DNA of 9,081 nt from Flemingiibacterium sp045579745 (lineage in GTDB: Bacteria; Bacillota; Clostridia; Oscillospirales; CAG-272). This document shows, one piece after another, positions 1-6,697 of the stretch. Location: assembly GCA_045579745.1 (NCBI GenBank), contig JAZNMQ010000079.1, positions 1 to 9,081 on the forward strand, in the 5' to 3' direction. The translations under genes were made by a program, and so were the position numbers. How positions within the stretch are numbered: position 1 is the stretch's first letter; each line of letters starts with the position of its first letter. The notes under the pieces were generated by a model that saw only the letters and a program-made list of their open reading frames with translations, searched no databases and was not told where the DNA came from.

Positions 1-84
1 ATTGTAAATGACCTCCTTTGTTGTTTTTATTTGTGCAGTTGGCAGCCGCACCCTTATTATACAACAAAGGAGTTTTTATGTCAT
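1..84 (-). promoter_or_regulatory. Minus-strand promoter and ribosome binding site for a gene beyond the left edge
   Basis: On the minus strand ATGACA (79-84) and TATAAT (56-61) are separated by 17 bases, a good sigma-70/sigA-type promoter. About 40 bases downstream is AAAGGAGGT (11-19), followed by TCATTTACAAT to the window edge. A start codon ATG one base past the edge would have normal spacing. This region lies beyond the tRNA terminator, so it probably belongs to the neighbouring chromosomal gene rather than to the secretion operon. Confidence 0.5.
13..72. repeat. 12-bp perfect inverted repeat flanking the left promoter region
   Basis: CTCCTTTGTTGT (13-24) and ACAACAAAGGAG (61-72) are exact inverted copies, 36 bases apart. 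On the minus strand one copy lies between the -35 and -10 elements and the other carries the ribosome binding site. The distal copy lies upstream of the likely transcription start, so an RNA hairpin is unlikely; a DNA operator or chance duplication of a Shine-Dalgarno-like word is left. Confidence 0.5.
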
Positions 85-107
85 TATCAACTATGTAATT
101 CTTACCG

Positions 108-130
108 AACCACGCGTCTAACGCGTGGTT
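108..130 (+). terminator. Perfect 10-bp hairpin with short T-run
   Basis: AACCACGCGT (108-117), CTA loop, ACGCGTGGTT (121-130), followed on the plus strand by TTAC. It looks like a plus-strand intrinsic terminator, yet no plus-strand gene is visible before it in the window. On the minus strand it is followed by CGGTAAG, so it would not terminate there. An operator role for the promoter just to its left is an alternative. Confidence 0.45.
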
Positions 131-144
131 TTACTATACAAGAA

Positions 145-171
145 AAAACCGAACTTTATCAGTTCGGTTTT
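145..171 (-). terminator. Intrinsic terminator of the tRNA-fMet remnant and likely of the operon
   Basis: Perfect 10-bp stem AAAACCGAAC (145-154) with GTTCGGTTTT (162-171) and a 7-base loop. On the minus strand the 3' arm runs into TTTTTTCTT, a good U-run. It starts one base after the tRNA CCA, as tRNA terminators often do, and it would also stop read-through from the kinase operon. Because of the flanking T on the other side it may also work weakly on the plus strand. Confidence 0.85.
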
Positions 172-172
172 G

Positions 173-218
173 TGGTTGCGGGGGTGGGACTTGAACCTCA
201 CGACCTCCGGGTTATGAG
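173..218 (-). pseudogene. 3' fragment of initiator tRNA-fMet (CAT), probable attachment-site half
   Basis: On the minus strand, bases 218-173 read as the anticodon loop CTCATAA, the 3' anticodon stem CCCGG, variable region AGGTC, a T arm with loop TTCAAGT, the acceptor strand CCCCGCA and a genomic ACCA end. CCC after the CAT loop and the CCCCGCAACCA end are initiator tRNA features. Homology stops at the 5' edge of the anticodon loop: the upstream bases (TACCC) cannot pair with the 3' stem strand, and no D arm exists. The T stem reads GTGAGG where GTGGG would pair with CCCAC, so one extra base breaks it. It therefore cannot be a working tRNA. A 3' piece with intact terminator is the usual result of insertion of an integrative element into a tRNA gene. 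Confidence 0.8.
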
Positions 219-307
219 GGGTATCAAAAAACTGAGGGTGATTTTTAGGTGCCTAATTCGGCGATTTCAGGCGGTTTGGGCTGTTTTGATTTTGGATGGG
301 AGGGTTG

Positions 308-329
308 AATTGGGGTCAAATTGGGGTCA
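308..329. repeat. Perfect 11-bp tandem direct repeat AATTGGGGTCA x2
   Basis: Two exact copies at 308-318 and 319-329. Tandem short direct repeats about 100 bases from a tRNA-type core site are typical of arm-type binding sites of tyrosine integrases or excisionases. Here they lie 90 bases from the tRNA fragment on the side expected to be inside an element. The repeat is seen directly; the function is inference. Confidence 0.5.
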
Positions 330-335
330 GTGCCC

Positions 336-360
336 CCCCCTACGGTTTAACCATAGGGGG
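336..360 (-). terminator. GC-rich hairpin after the kinase gene, possible transcript end
   Basis: CCCCCTACGG (336-345), TTTAA loop, CCATAGGGGG (351-360): a 10-bp stem with one G-U pair when read as RNA from the minus strand. It lies 38 bases after the kinase stop. It is followed on the minus strand by more G and then GCACTGAC, without a U-run, so it is not a textbook intrinsic terminator. It may protect the 3' end of the mRNA or halt polymerase with a factor. The next good terminator for the operon is at 145-171. Confidence 0.4.
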
Positions 361-398
361 AATGATTGGCATGACATTAATCCATAATTATTTCTGTT

Positions 399-3300
399 TT
401 AGTGCGCCGGAATAGCTACCGCCCACGTTGCGGACATATTTTCATATCCATACCCCGATACATCCGTACCATTGGCGTTGGCTTGATAATGATATACACT
501 TACACTAACAGATGTCTGATTCGTTGTTGAAAGCGGAACCGTAATCCAGCCAGACGATCCTGTGGCCGACCTAGAGCTACTGGATTTACCCCATGCACCT
601 TGTTTGACAATATTGACATTTCCTGTTGAAACATTACCAACCGAGGCTCTAAACCATAAGCCATTGTTATTATGGCCTGTGGAGAGAGTCGATGTCCACG
701 TTACTCGAATTTGAACACTATTTGCTGTGCGATTTTGATGTTCAACTTTTGCCGAGTAAGAAAGTACCGACCCACTATCTCGGTATACCTGTCCGTTCTT
801 CGTAGTCACTCCAACCGCCACAGGTGCATAAACAAATGTAATTGTTTTATCGGAAGTAGAATCCCATTTCACACTTTGACTTGCTGGGGCATTGTAGCCG
901 GTCTTTGCGGGCGCATGAACAGTATTCGTTGTACCATATTTATAGGTACAGGAAGACGTTCCCAACGGTGTTCCGTTACTGGATTTGTACACAACACTAT
1001 ATGTGTAACTATTCGCGGTCGCTGTAGCATAAATACTGGACGAAGTAACATTACCTGTAACTGTAATGGATGTGTTTCCTTTACTGCTCAGGGAATATCC
1101 TGTGTTTGCAGTATAGGTGATAGTTAATACATCTCCATAATATACGGTAGCCCCGTTAGCAAGCGTCCCAGTTGCAACATTAGCCAAAGGAGAAGATGTT
1201 CGCTTAACCGAGATAGTATATCCAGTGCCTGTCGTCCAACTAACCGTGTGTGCGTTCACCTTTGCCGAGGCAAAAATGTTTGAGGATGTAAGATTGCCAG
1301 TAACTGTGAACGATTCACTTCCCTTGTCAGTCAAGGTATACCCCGTGTTTGCAATATAGTCAATAGTTAACACGTCGCCGTGATAGATCACCCCGCCACT
1401 TGTTATTACTCCAGTAGAAGCGCCCTTCAGTGGCGAGGAAACTCGCTTGACCGAAATTGTATATCCGATTCCCGTTTTCCAGTTGACTGTATAACTCTTG
1501 ACGTTCGCGGTTGCGTAAATGTGCGCGGTCGTAACATCACCCGAGACTTTAATCGTGGCATTTCCCTGGCTGGCCAGAGCATAACCGGTTACAGCACTGT
1601 ACTCGACAGAAAGCTCGTCGCCGTGATAGATTTCTCCGCCATTTGAGATTGTTCCATTAGAAGCTCCTTTCAGCGGCGAGGAAACTCGCTTGACCGAAAT
1701 TGTATATCCGGTTCCCGTTTTCCAGTTGACTGTATAACTCTTGACGTTCGCAGTTGCGTAAATGTTCGCGGTCGTAACATCACCCGAGACTTTAATCGTG
1801 GCATTCCCCTGGCTTGCCAAAGCATAGCCGGTTACCGCACTGTACTCAACAGAAAGCACATCGCCATAATAGATCTTCGCCCCGCTGCTCAGGTCTCCCG
1901 TGGGAGCCTTTGCGTTGGGAGAGGAGGTTCTTTTGACAGTAATCGTATATCCGACGTCGGTTTTCCAGTTGATGTTATACGCAATAATCGTCCACTTTGC
2001 GTAGACGGTTATGTCTTTTGCCTCATGCATTACCGTGTCCGCCGTAATAGCGGTTCCGGATTCGGTATACCAACCACCGAACATATAGTGCGCTCTTGAG
2101 GGATTGGGTACCTCGCTAAACGCCACACCGCAGGTCATAGTTTTGCTTTCCGAAGACACAGGCGCGCCGTCATAATCATACACAAACGTCACTGTAAAGG
2201 TATTCAGTTTCCAATGAGCGTACAAGGTCTGCTCCGCCATAGCCGGGGCAATGGTTTCAGCTATTACTTGGTCACCTGATTCGGGATCCGTGAACCATCC
2301 AAGGAATGTATAGTACGTCCTTTGCGGAACCGGAAGCTCGCCGTAAGGATGTCCGTATCGAACTTGGATCTTTTCGGTATCGACAGTTCCCTCCTCCGCG
2401 TCAAACATAACCGGACTGAAGGTTAGCATGTTGGAGAACATAAGCCCATCAATCAACACAATATCGGAGTCCGAGCCGCCGTGAATCAATTGCCTGTTGG
2501 AAACATCTCCATAAACCATGTATTTGCCTGTCAGGCTTAATGACCCTTCGAGCGTGTTGCTGCCTTCTTCCAGCGACACTTGACCGCTCAACACGGAATA
2601 CTCGTTTCGGGATCCCACGGTAGTTGAACCGATCAATTTCAAAACTGTATGATCCGCGGGCATAACCAACGCAAATCCGGGTACGTCAAGCACGGTAACA
2701 TCCCGAAGCGTAACTACACTTGAATTTAACCATAGGGGAGTATCCTTACTCTCAGCGATTCCAAGCTTACTGATCAAGGTTTCCCCTGCGTTTGACTGAA
2801 TACGGAAATCACTATACGTGTCCCCGTCTCCAATCAACGCAAAATAGCCAACCGTCTCTGGCACCGCAAACACTACGCCATCCAACGTGCCTTCCAGATT
2901 TGAAATATCCAGCGTAATACTATTAGCCCCGGACGGAATGATGCTGTTCAGCAGACTTGGAGACGCCAAACGGAACGTCACATCCTTAACTCCGTTCAGT
3001 GCGTTTTCGCCAATGTGGGTCAAGGATTCACCCAAAACCAGAGATCTAATATTCGTGCATCCCGAGAACGCGTTTTCACGAATGCTTGTTACGCCGGACG
3101 GAATTGTTATACTGACAAGATTTGCACAGTTTTGGAATGCCTCACTGTCAATAGTCGTGACGGTATCGGACAAATGCACACTCTTCAGATTGACGCAATC
3201 CGAAAAAGCTTTTTCGGCGACATTGGTAACGCCTTCTTTAACCACAACGGATTCAATGCGGTCGCGGTATTCATCCCACGGTGTGGTTTCCGAAGCCCAA

Positions 3301-5552
3301 GCCATGCTTCCGTCTCCCCAAACCATAAGCAATCCGGATACGGTATCAAACGCCCACATAACGTGTGTTCCGCAAGTGCCGCTGATTTCCGGAACGTCTT
3401 GCGCAAGGCATCGAACTTCGGCGTCCTTCAAAGGTTGATTCCCTTCTGCAATGTCGATAGAAAGCCACTCGCCGGTTGTGCCCGTATAGTTGACGGTTTT
3501 CAAGCTGATACAATCGCCGAAAGCATTCAGATTTATCGTTTCGACGCTATCCGGTATCGTAACGCTTTCCAGCCCTCGGCAACCCGCGAACGCGCTATCA
3601 CCGATCACTCTGGTTTTGCCATGAATCAATACATGCATCAAAGCGGAATCATCGTTGATGTCGGTCAACAATACATAGGGGTTTTGCTGGTTTCCTAAGT
3701 AAAAACCATGGTCATACTCGGTATGCCTCAAGAGACTGCATTCCGAGAATGCGGAAAAGCCAACCTGAATAACAGAATCGGGAATAATGATCTCTTCCAA
3801 GCTCCCGCATCCTACGAATGCTTCACTACCGATGGAAGTCATTCCTTCCGGAAGCTCAACTGTTTTCAAGCTAACCTGGCCCTTGAAAGCCTTTGACGCG
3901 ATCCCGATAACATAATCCCCCTCAGGAGTTTCGGGAGGTATAAATAGATCAATGTCCGCACAAGTTCCAAGTCCTGAAACGACAGAATAACCATCTTGAA
4001 TTCTCTCGTATGTAAGACCTGAACTATAGTAAATCTTCTGGCATCGTGAGCACTTTCTATCGACATAGTCATGTCCTAATGCCGATATTACGGTCTGCTC
4101 CTCCAGCACCGCATCACAATCTGTGCAATACTTTCCTTCAGAAAGGCCGGTTTCTTCACAGGACGCAGGAAAACCTTCCTGAACGACCTCCACATGCTCG
4201 TGAACAGGTTCCGTTTCTGGAGACTCCGATTGGAGATCATCCGTTACGGGCGTATCCGCCGAAGCACCTTCTTCCGTATCAGCCCCTTCACCCGAACAGC
4301 CTCGCAAGAAAAGAAACAAGAGCGCGAACACAACCAGCGCTATGGCGGCTGCGGCAACAATCCAAACACCTTTGTTGCGACGAGACGGAGGTTGATCGTC
4401 TTCAAACGAATACTCCTCTTTTTCAATACTATTGTTTCTCACTGGCTCGTCAAAAAGGGACGGGCCGTCCTCTATTTCGTTGCTCTGCAGTTGGTTTTCC
4501 TCTTCAACCCGAAGCGTTGCACCGAGAGTTTCTCCCTGCTTTCTCTCAGAAATCAGTGCATCTGAAGATTGCTCATGAGCATGCTGCTTGCCAAACGAAA
4601 GCAACGTATCAAGATACTCGGAAGGCAGGAGCCCTTCCGCGGCTTCAATAGCGTCCAAGAATTCTTGGGCGGATTGATATCTCTGCTCTTTGCTCTGCAA
4701 TGCTTTTAGGATAGCTTGTCCCAACTCATTTTGAGCCAATAACGGAGCCTCGGGAGTGGCTCCTTTCATTCTGAGCGCTAACGCCTTTTCGTCATCTTCC
4801 GGAGTATATGTTTCAGGATATGGAGGCATGAAGGGGCTACGGTGCTTGTTCAAGACACGGTAAAGAACGATTCCGAGAGAATACAGATCCACCGTGTGAT
4901 CATAATCGCCCTTCTGTAGATAGACCTCCGGAGCCATATAATCAAGCGATCCTTTCAAGGACTCTGCCCGATGCTTACTTGTTGTGATTTTTGAAACGCC
5001 AAAATCGCCCAATTTAAAAGTGCCATTTTTTGACACAAACAGGTTAGCATCTTTGATGTCTCTGTGAATGATTCCTTGCCCATGGCACTCAACAAGAGCT
5101 TTCAGAATATCTTTTGCCAGCTGTATCACTTCCCGAACCGTCAGGCCATGTTGTACCACATAGTCTTGGAAGGGGGTAAGATACTCCATCAAAATGTAAA
5201 TATTGTGCAGATTGGACGAAGTGCTGTTTCGCGAGATTGCATGTTGATAACACTTGACAATATGCTCGTTCCCACTCTCGGACAGTTGATACTGAATCCG
5301 GATTTCTTCGGAAACACTCTTCAAAAGTGCGGCAAAATAATCGTCCGCTTTCGAATGATCTCCTCCCAGAGAATGCAAGACATCCAAATACTGCTGCTCA
5401 CTGGGAACTGAAATATGCTTGAGTGCACGTGTATATGTGCCCGAAATATCCTTTTTGGTTACTCTGTATACCGTGCCAGACGATCCACTGTGAATGACCT
5501 TTTCTACATGGTATCCCAGTATTTCTTCACCGAGCAGTTCGTTTCGTTCCAT
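399..5552 (-). CDS. Transmembrane Ser/Thr kinase with LRR / InlB-B / tandem-repeat ectodomain
   Basis: A 1717-residue protein. Start at ATG 5550-5552 is chosen because GGAG lies 7 bases upstream; a TTG two codons earlier is only 1 base from it. Hanks kinase domain about 14-305: Gly-loop with G23, G26 and V28 (first Gly replaced by H21), K45, H163-R-D165-I-K167-D-A-N170, D183-F-G185, A207-P-E209; it should be active. Residues 310-394 are an acidic linker, 395-417 one membrane helix. Outside: Cys/His segment 451-507 (C465, C476xxC479, H494, C501xxC504, zinc-ribbon-like), BspA-type LRR blocks about 545-690 and 765-857, a beta-rich part 858-1046, two InlB-B/Flg_new repeats 1047-1189 (each ending AHW or AKW), four 81-residue repeats 1192-1515, and a beta-rich end with no LPxTG anchor. 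PASTA repeats are absent. The gene pairs with the PP2C gene. I infer a surface-sensing or adhesive receptor kinase; the ligand is unknown. Confidence 0.93.
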   Translation of the reverse strand: MERNELLGEEILGYHVEKVIHSGSSGTVYRVTKKDISGTYTRALKHISVPSEQQYLDVLHSLGGDHSKADDYFAALLKSVSEEIRIQYQLSESGNEHIVKCYQHAISRNSTSSNLHNIYILMEYLTPFQDYVVQHGLTVREVIQLAKDILKALVECHGQGIIHRDIKDANLFVSKNGTFKLGDFGVSKITTSKHRAESLKGSLDYMAPEVYLQKGDYDHTVDLYSLGIVLYRVLNKHRSPFMPPYPETYTPEDDEKALALRMKGATPEAPLLAQNELGQAILKALQSKEQRYQSAQEFLDAIEAAEGLLPSEYLDTLLSFGKQHAHEQSSDALISERKQGETLGATLRVEEENQLQSNEIEDGPSLFDEPVRNNSIEKEEYSFEDDQPPSRRNKGVWIVAAAAIALVVFALLFLFLRGCSGEGADTEEGASADTPVTDDLQSESPETEPVHEHVEVVQEGFPASCEETGLSEGKYCTDCDAVLEEQTVISALGHDYVDRKCSRCQKIYYSSGLTYERIQDGYSVVSGLGTCADIDLFIPPETPEGDYVIGIASKAFKGQVSLKTVELPEGMTSIGSEAFVGCGSLEEIIIPDSVIQVGFSAFSECSLLRHTEYDHGFYLGNQQNPYVLLTDINDDSALMHVLIHGKTRVIGDSAFAGCRGLESVTIPDSVETINLNAFGDCISLKTVNYTGTTGEWLSIDIAEGNQPLKDAEVRCLAQDVPEISGTCGTHVMWAFDTVSGLLMVWGDGSMAWASETTPWDEYRDRIESVVVKEGVTNVAEKAFSDCVNLKSVHLSDTVTTIDSEAFQNCANLVSITIPSGVTSIRENAFSGCTNIRSLVLGESLTHIGENALNGVKDVTFRLASPSLLNSIIPSGANSITLDISNLEGTLDGVVFAVPETVGYFALIGDGDTYSDFRIQSNAGETLISKLGIAESKDTPLWLNSSVVTLRDVTVLDVPGFALVMPADHTVLKLIGSTTVGSRNEYSVLSGQVSLEEGSNTLEGSLSLTGKYMVYGDVSNRQLIHGGSDSDIVLIDGLMFSNMLTFSPVMFDAEEGTVDTEKIQVRYGHPYGELPVPQRTYYTFLGWFTDPESGDQVIAETIAPAMAEQTLYAHWKLNTFTVTFVYDYDGAPVSSESKTMTCGVAFSEVPNPSRAHYMFGGWYTESGTAITADTVMHEAKDITVYAKWTIIAYNINWKTDVGYTITVKRTSSPNAKAPTGDLSSGAKIYYGDVLSVEYSAVTGYALASQGNATIKVSGDVTTANIYATANVKSYTVNWKTGTGYTISVKRVSSPLKGASNGTISNGGEIYHGDELSVEYSAVTGYALASQGNATIKVSGDVTTAHIYATANVKSYTVNWKTGIGYTISVKRVSSPLKGASTGVITSGGVIYHGDVLTIDYIANTGYTLTDKGSESFTVTGNLTSSNIFASAKVNAHTVSWTTGTGYTISVKRTSSPLANVATGTLANGATVYYGDVLTITYTANTGYSLSSKGNTSITVTGNVTSSSIYATATANSYTYSVVYKSSNGTPLGTSSCTYKYGTTNTVHAPAKTGYNAPASQSVKWDSTSDKTITFVYAPVAVGVTTKNGQVYRDSGSVLSYSAKVEHQNRTANSVQIRVTWTSTLSTGHNNNGLWFRASVGNVSTGNVNIVKQGAWGKSSSSRSATGSSGWITVPLSTTNQTSVSVSVYHYQANANGTDVSGYGYENMSATWAVAIPAH
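1008..1979 (-). repeat. Four tandem 243-bp repeats (81 residues each) in the kinase ectodomain
   Basis: Units at 1737-1979, 1494-1736, 1251-1493 and 1008-1250 encode repeats beginning YNINWKT, YTVNWKT, YTVNWKT and HTVSWTT, each with a GYT-I-x-VKR-x-SSP strand, a Y[YH]GD-x-L turn and a GY-x-L segment. The period is exactly 81 residues with no indels. At DNA level the stretch 1426-1612 matches 1669-1855 with about ten differences by my count. This near-identical block straddles unit borders, so a recent duplication or conversion acted across units. The protein pattern looks like an all-beta surface module related to bacterial cell-wall repeats; I do not assign a named family. Confidence 0.95.
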
Positions 5553-6366
5553 TTCCAAACTCCATAATCATGATCGTTATATTGTCACCGCATCCATTAT
5601 TGCGGGAAATTGCCTGTTCCATTAGAGCTTTACCTCTGTCTTGTATACTTTCTCTGCTGTCCAGAATCTCTGCTATCTCTTTATCAGCCAACGCATCGGT
5701 AAGACCGTCAGAGCACAGAAGTAGGATCTCTCCCTTTGACATATTGTCTATTTCAAAAATATCGGCCGTCAAATTGCCGCCATATCCAATATACTTGCAC
5801 AAATAATTCTTGTTTGGTAGCCGATCGATTTCCTCGTCGGTCAACAAATTCATCTTTTTGAGTCTTTCACCCTCGGTATGATCAACAGAAAGCCGGCTTA
5901 AGTCACCGTCGTAGAACCGATACAGACGACTATCGCCAACATTAAAACCATAAATCCTCTTACGCGTTCCAATAACACCGCAAAGAGTCGCGCCCATATC
6001 TCTGCATTCGGCAGAATTCCGAGCGTGACGCAACACGGTTTGATTCAATTCGGAAATGGTGCTATTGATGACCAAGGGATCCGCAGAAACCGCTCGAATC
6101 AAGTTCCTGGCATGCTTTGAAAGGAACCGCACCGTCAACAAGGATGCAACCTCCCCTCCGGAATGACCGCCCATGCCGTCCGAAACCGCAACCAAAAAAC
6201 GCTTCTTTCGGTGTGTACACTCGCGAATATGTACAGATTTGTTCTGTTCCATAAACACTCGCGCATCGGGGGAGAGATAATCCCCCGATGGCATAATATA
6301 GTTGTCCTCGTGGTTTTCGCGGGAATTTCCGATGTGAGAGAGGGCAACGCAAACTTTCTTATTCAT
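5527..6366 (-). CDS. PP2C-family Ser/Thr protein phosphatase
   Basis: A 279-residue cytoplasmic enzyme of the PPM/PP2C family that removes phosphate from Ser/Thr with two or three bound Mn/Mg ions. Nearly all family motifs are present in order: R16-E-N-H-E-D-N22, D63-G-M-G-G-H-S-G-G71, M124-G-A-T127, N142-V-G-D-S146, S219-D-G221 and G258-C-G-D-N262. The metal-binding aspartates D21, D63, D220 and D261 are all kept, so it should be active. It has no membrane segment and no added regulatory domain. It starts inside the DUF4176 gene (8-base overlap) with no recognisable ribosome binding site, so translation probably depends on coupling to that gene. Its 3' end overlaps the kinase gene by 26 bases. 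The natural substrate is presumably the partner kinase and its targets, such as FHA-bearing parts of the secretion machine; that last step is inference. Confidence 0.95.
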   Translation of the reverse strand: MNKKVCVALSHIGNSRENHEDNYIMPSGDYLSPDARVFMEQNKSVHIRECTHRKKRFLVAVSDGMGGHSGGEVASLLTVRFLSKHARNLIRAVSADPLVINSTISELNQTVLRHARNSAECRDMGATLCGVIGTRKRIYGFNVGDSRLYRFYDGDLSRLSVDHTEGERLKKMNLLTDEEIDRLPNKNYLCKYIGYGGNLTADIFEIDNMSKGEILLLCSDGLTDALADKEIAEILDSRESIQDRGKALMEQAISRNNGCGDNITIMIMEFGNGTKRTAR

Positions 6367-6661
6367 GTTTTTCAGGAGAGTTATTGTTTTCGTAAAACTT
6401 CTTTAGTTCACTGATAAACACTTGTCGTTCAACATCTTCATATCCCAAGAAAAAGATAGTTGCAATATCTTCGTGATTAAACAAAAACTGTATATCATGA
6501 CGAAGACTTCCTTCTGGGTATACGACGCCCACATAATCATACTCAACAGACGGATCGGTCGCATCAGTCTGCTTAATGCCGCAAACCATCAATCTTTTTT
6601 CAGCACCTTCCAAAGCAACTATTGTACCAATCGGTAACAGTTTTTCAATATCAACTGCCAT
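6359..6661 (-). CDS. DUF4176 family protein, type VII secretion accessory
   Basis: A 100-residue soluble protein. The family layout is clear: LLPIGTIV at residues 8-15, R23-L-M-V-C in the second strand, Y41-D-Y-V-G-V-V-Y-P-E-G51, and F61-N-H-E-D-I followed by F-L-G-Y at 71-74. DUF4176 proteins are regularly encoded beside WXG/LXG substrates in Firmicutes; their biochemical role is not firmly established, and assistance to substrate export is the usual proposal. ATG at 6659-6661 has AAGGAG 5 bases upstream. It begins 36 bases after the effector gene, and its last 8 bases overlap the start of the phosphatase gene (ATGAATAA). No membrane segment is present, so it is an unlikely immunity protein against a membrane-acting effector. 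The tail (residues 91-100) is charged and probably disordered. Confidence 0.85.
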   Translation of the reverse strand: MAVDIEKLLPIGTIVALEGAEKRLMVCGIKQTDATDPSVEYDYVGVVYPEGSLRHDIQFLFNHEDIATIFFLGYEDVERQVFISELKKFYENNNSPEKHE

Positions 6662-6697
6662 ATATACTCCTTATCATCCAATGAAAAATGTATCGGT

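Larger units (their letters stand above)
219..398. other. Non-coding spacer between kinase stop and tRNA remnant
   Basis: There is no convincing gene on either strand. Frames through it are short or lack an initiation site. One minus-strand frame ends at a TAA near 249-251 after a proline- and lysine-rich run of about 30 codons, but has no start or family match I recognise. The spacer contains a hairpin at 336-360 and an 11-bp tandem repeat at 308-329, both listed separately. Its position between an operon end and a tRNA fragment fits the end segment of an integrative element. Confidence 0.6.

Noticed and set aside
61..130. Plus-strand AAAGGAG, six-codon frame (ATG 78-80 to TAA 96-98) and a hairpin with T-run, resembling a leader-peptide attenuator
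   Set aside because: No plus-strand promoter with normal spacing and no plus-strand gene follows; the Shine-Dalgarno-like word is explained by the inverted repeat.
219..330. Proline-rich minus-strand frame as an integrase C-terminal relic
   Set aside because: About 30 codons, no start, no recognisable catalytic residues; cannot be supported from the sequence alone.
31..387. 118-codon plus-strand open frame across the left non-coding region
   Set aside because: It runs antisense through the tRNA remnant, both hairpins and the tandem repeat, lacks a ribosome binding site, and its translation is a known kind of tRNA-shadow artefact.
1008..1979. Tandem repeats as a possible CRISPR array
   Set aside because: The 243-bp units are coding, without short repeats and unique spacers, and keep a continuous reading frame.
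2887..3698. Long plus-strand frames of 183 and 227 codons
   Set aside because: They lie antisense to the LRR region of the kinase, overlap each other, have no ribosome sites and no domain sense.
4296..4330. Lipobox-like L-R-G-C419 after the hydrophobic run of the kinase
   Set aside because: It follows a long cytoplasmic domain and an internal membrane helix, not an N-terminal signal peptide, so lipoprotein processing is unlikely.
5550..5558. TTG at 5556-5558 as kinase start
   Set aside because: It would be only one base from GGAG; the ATG two codons later has a 7-base spacing.
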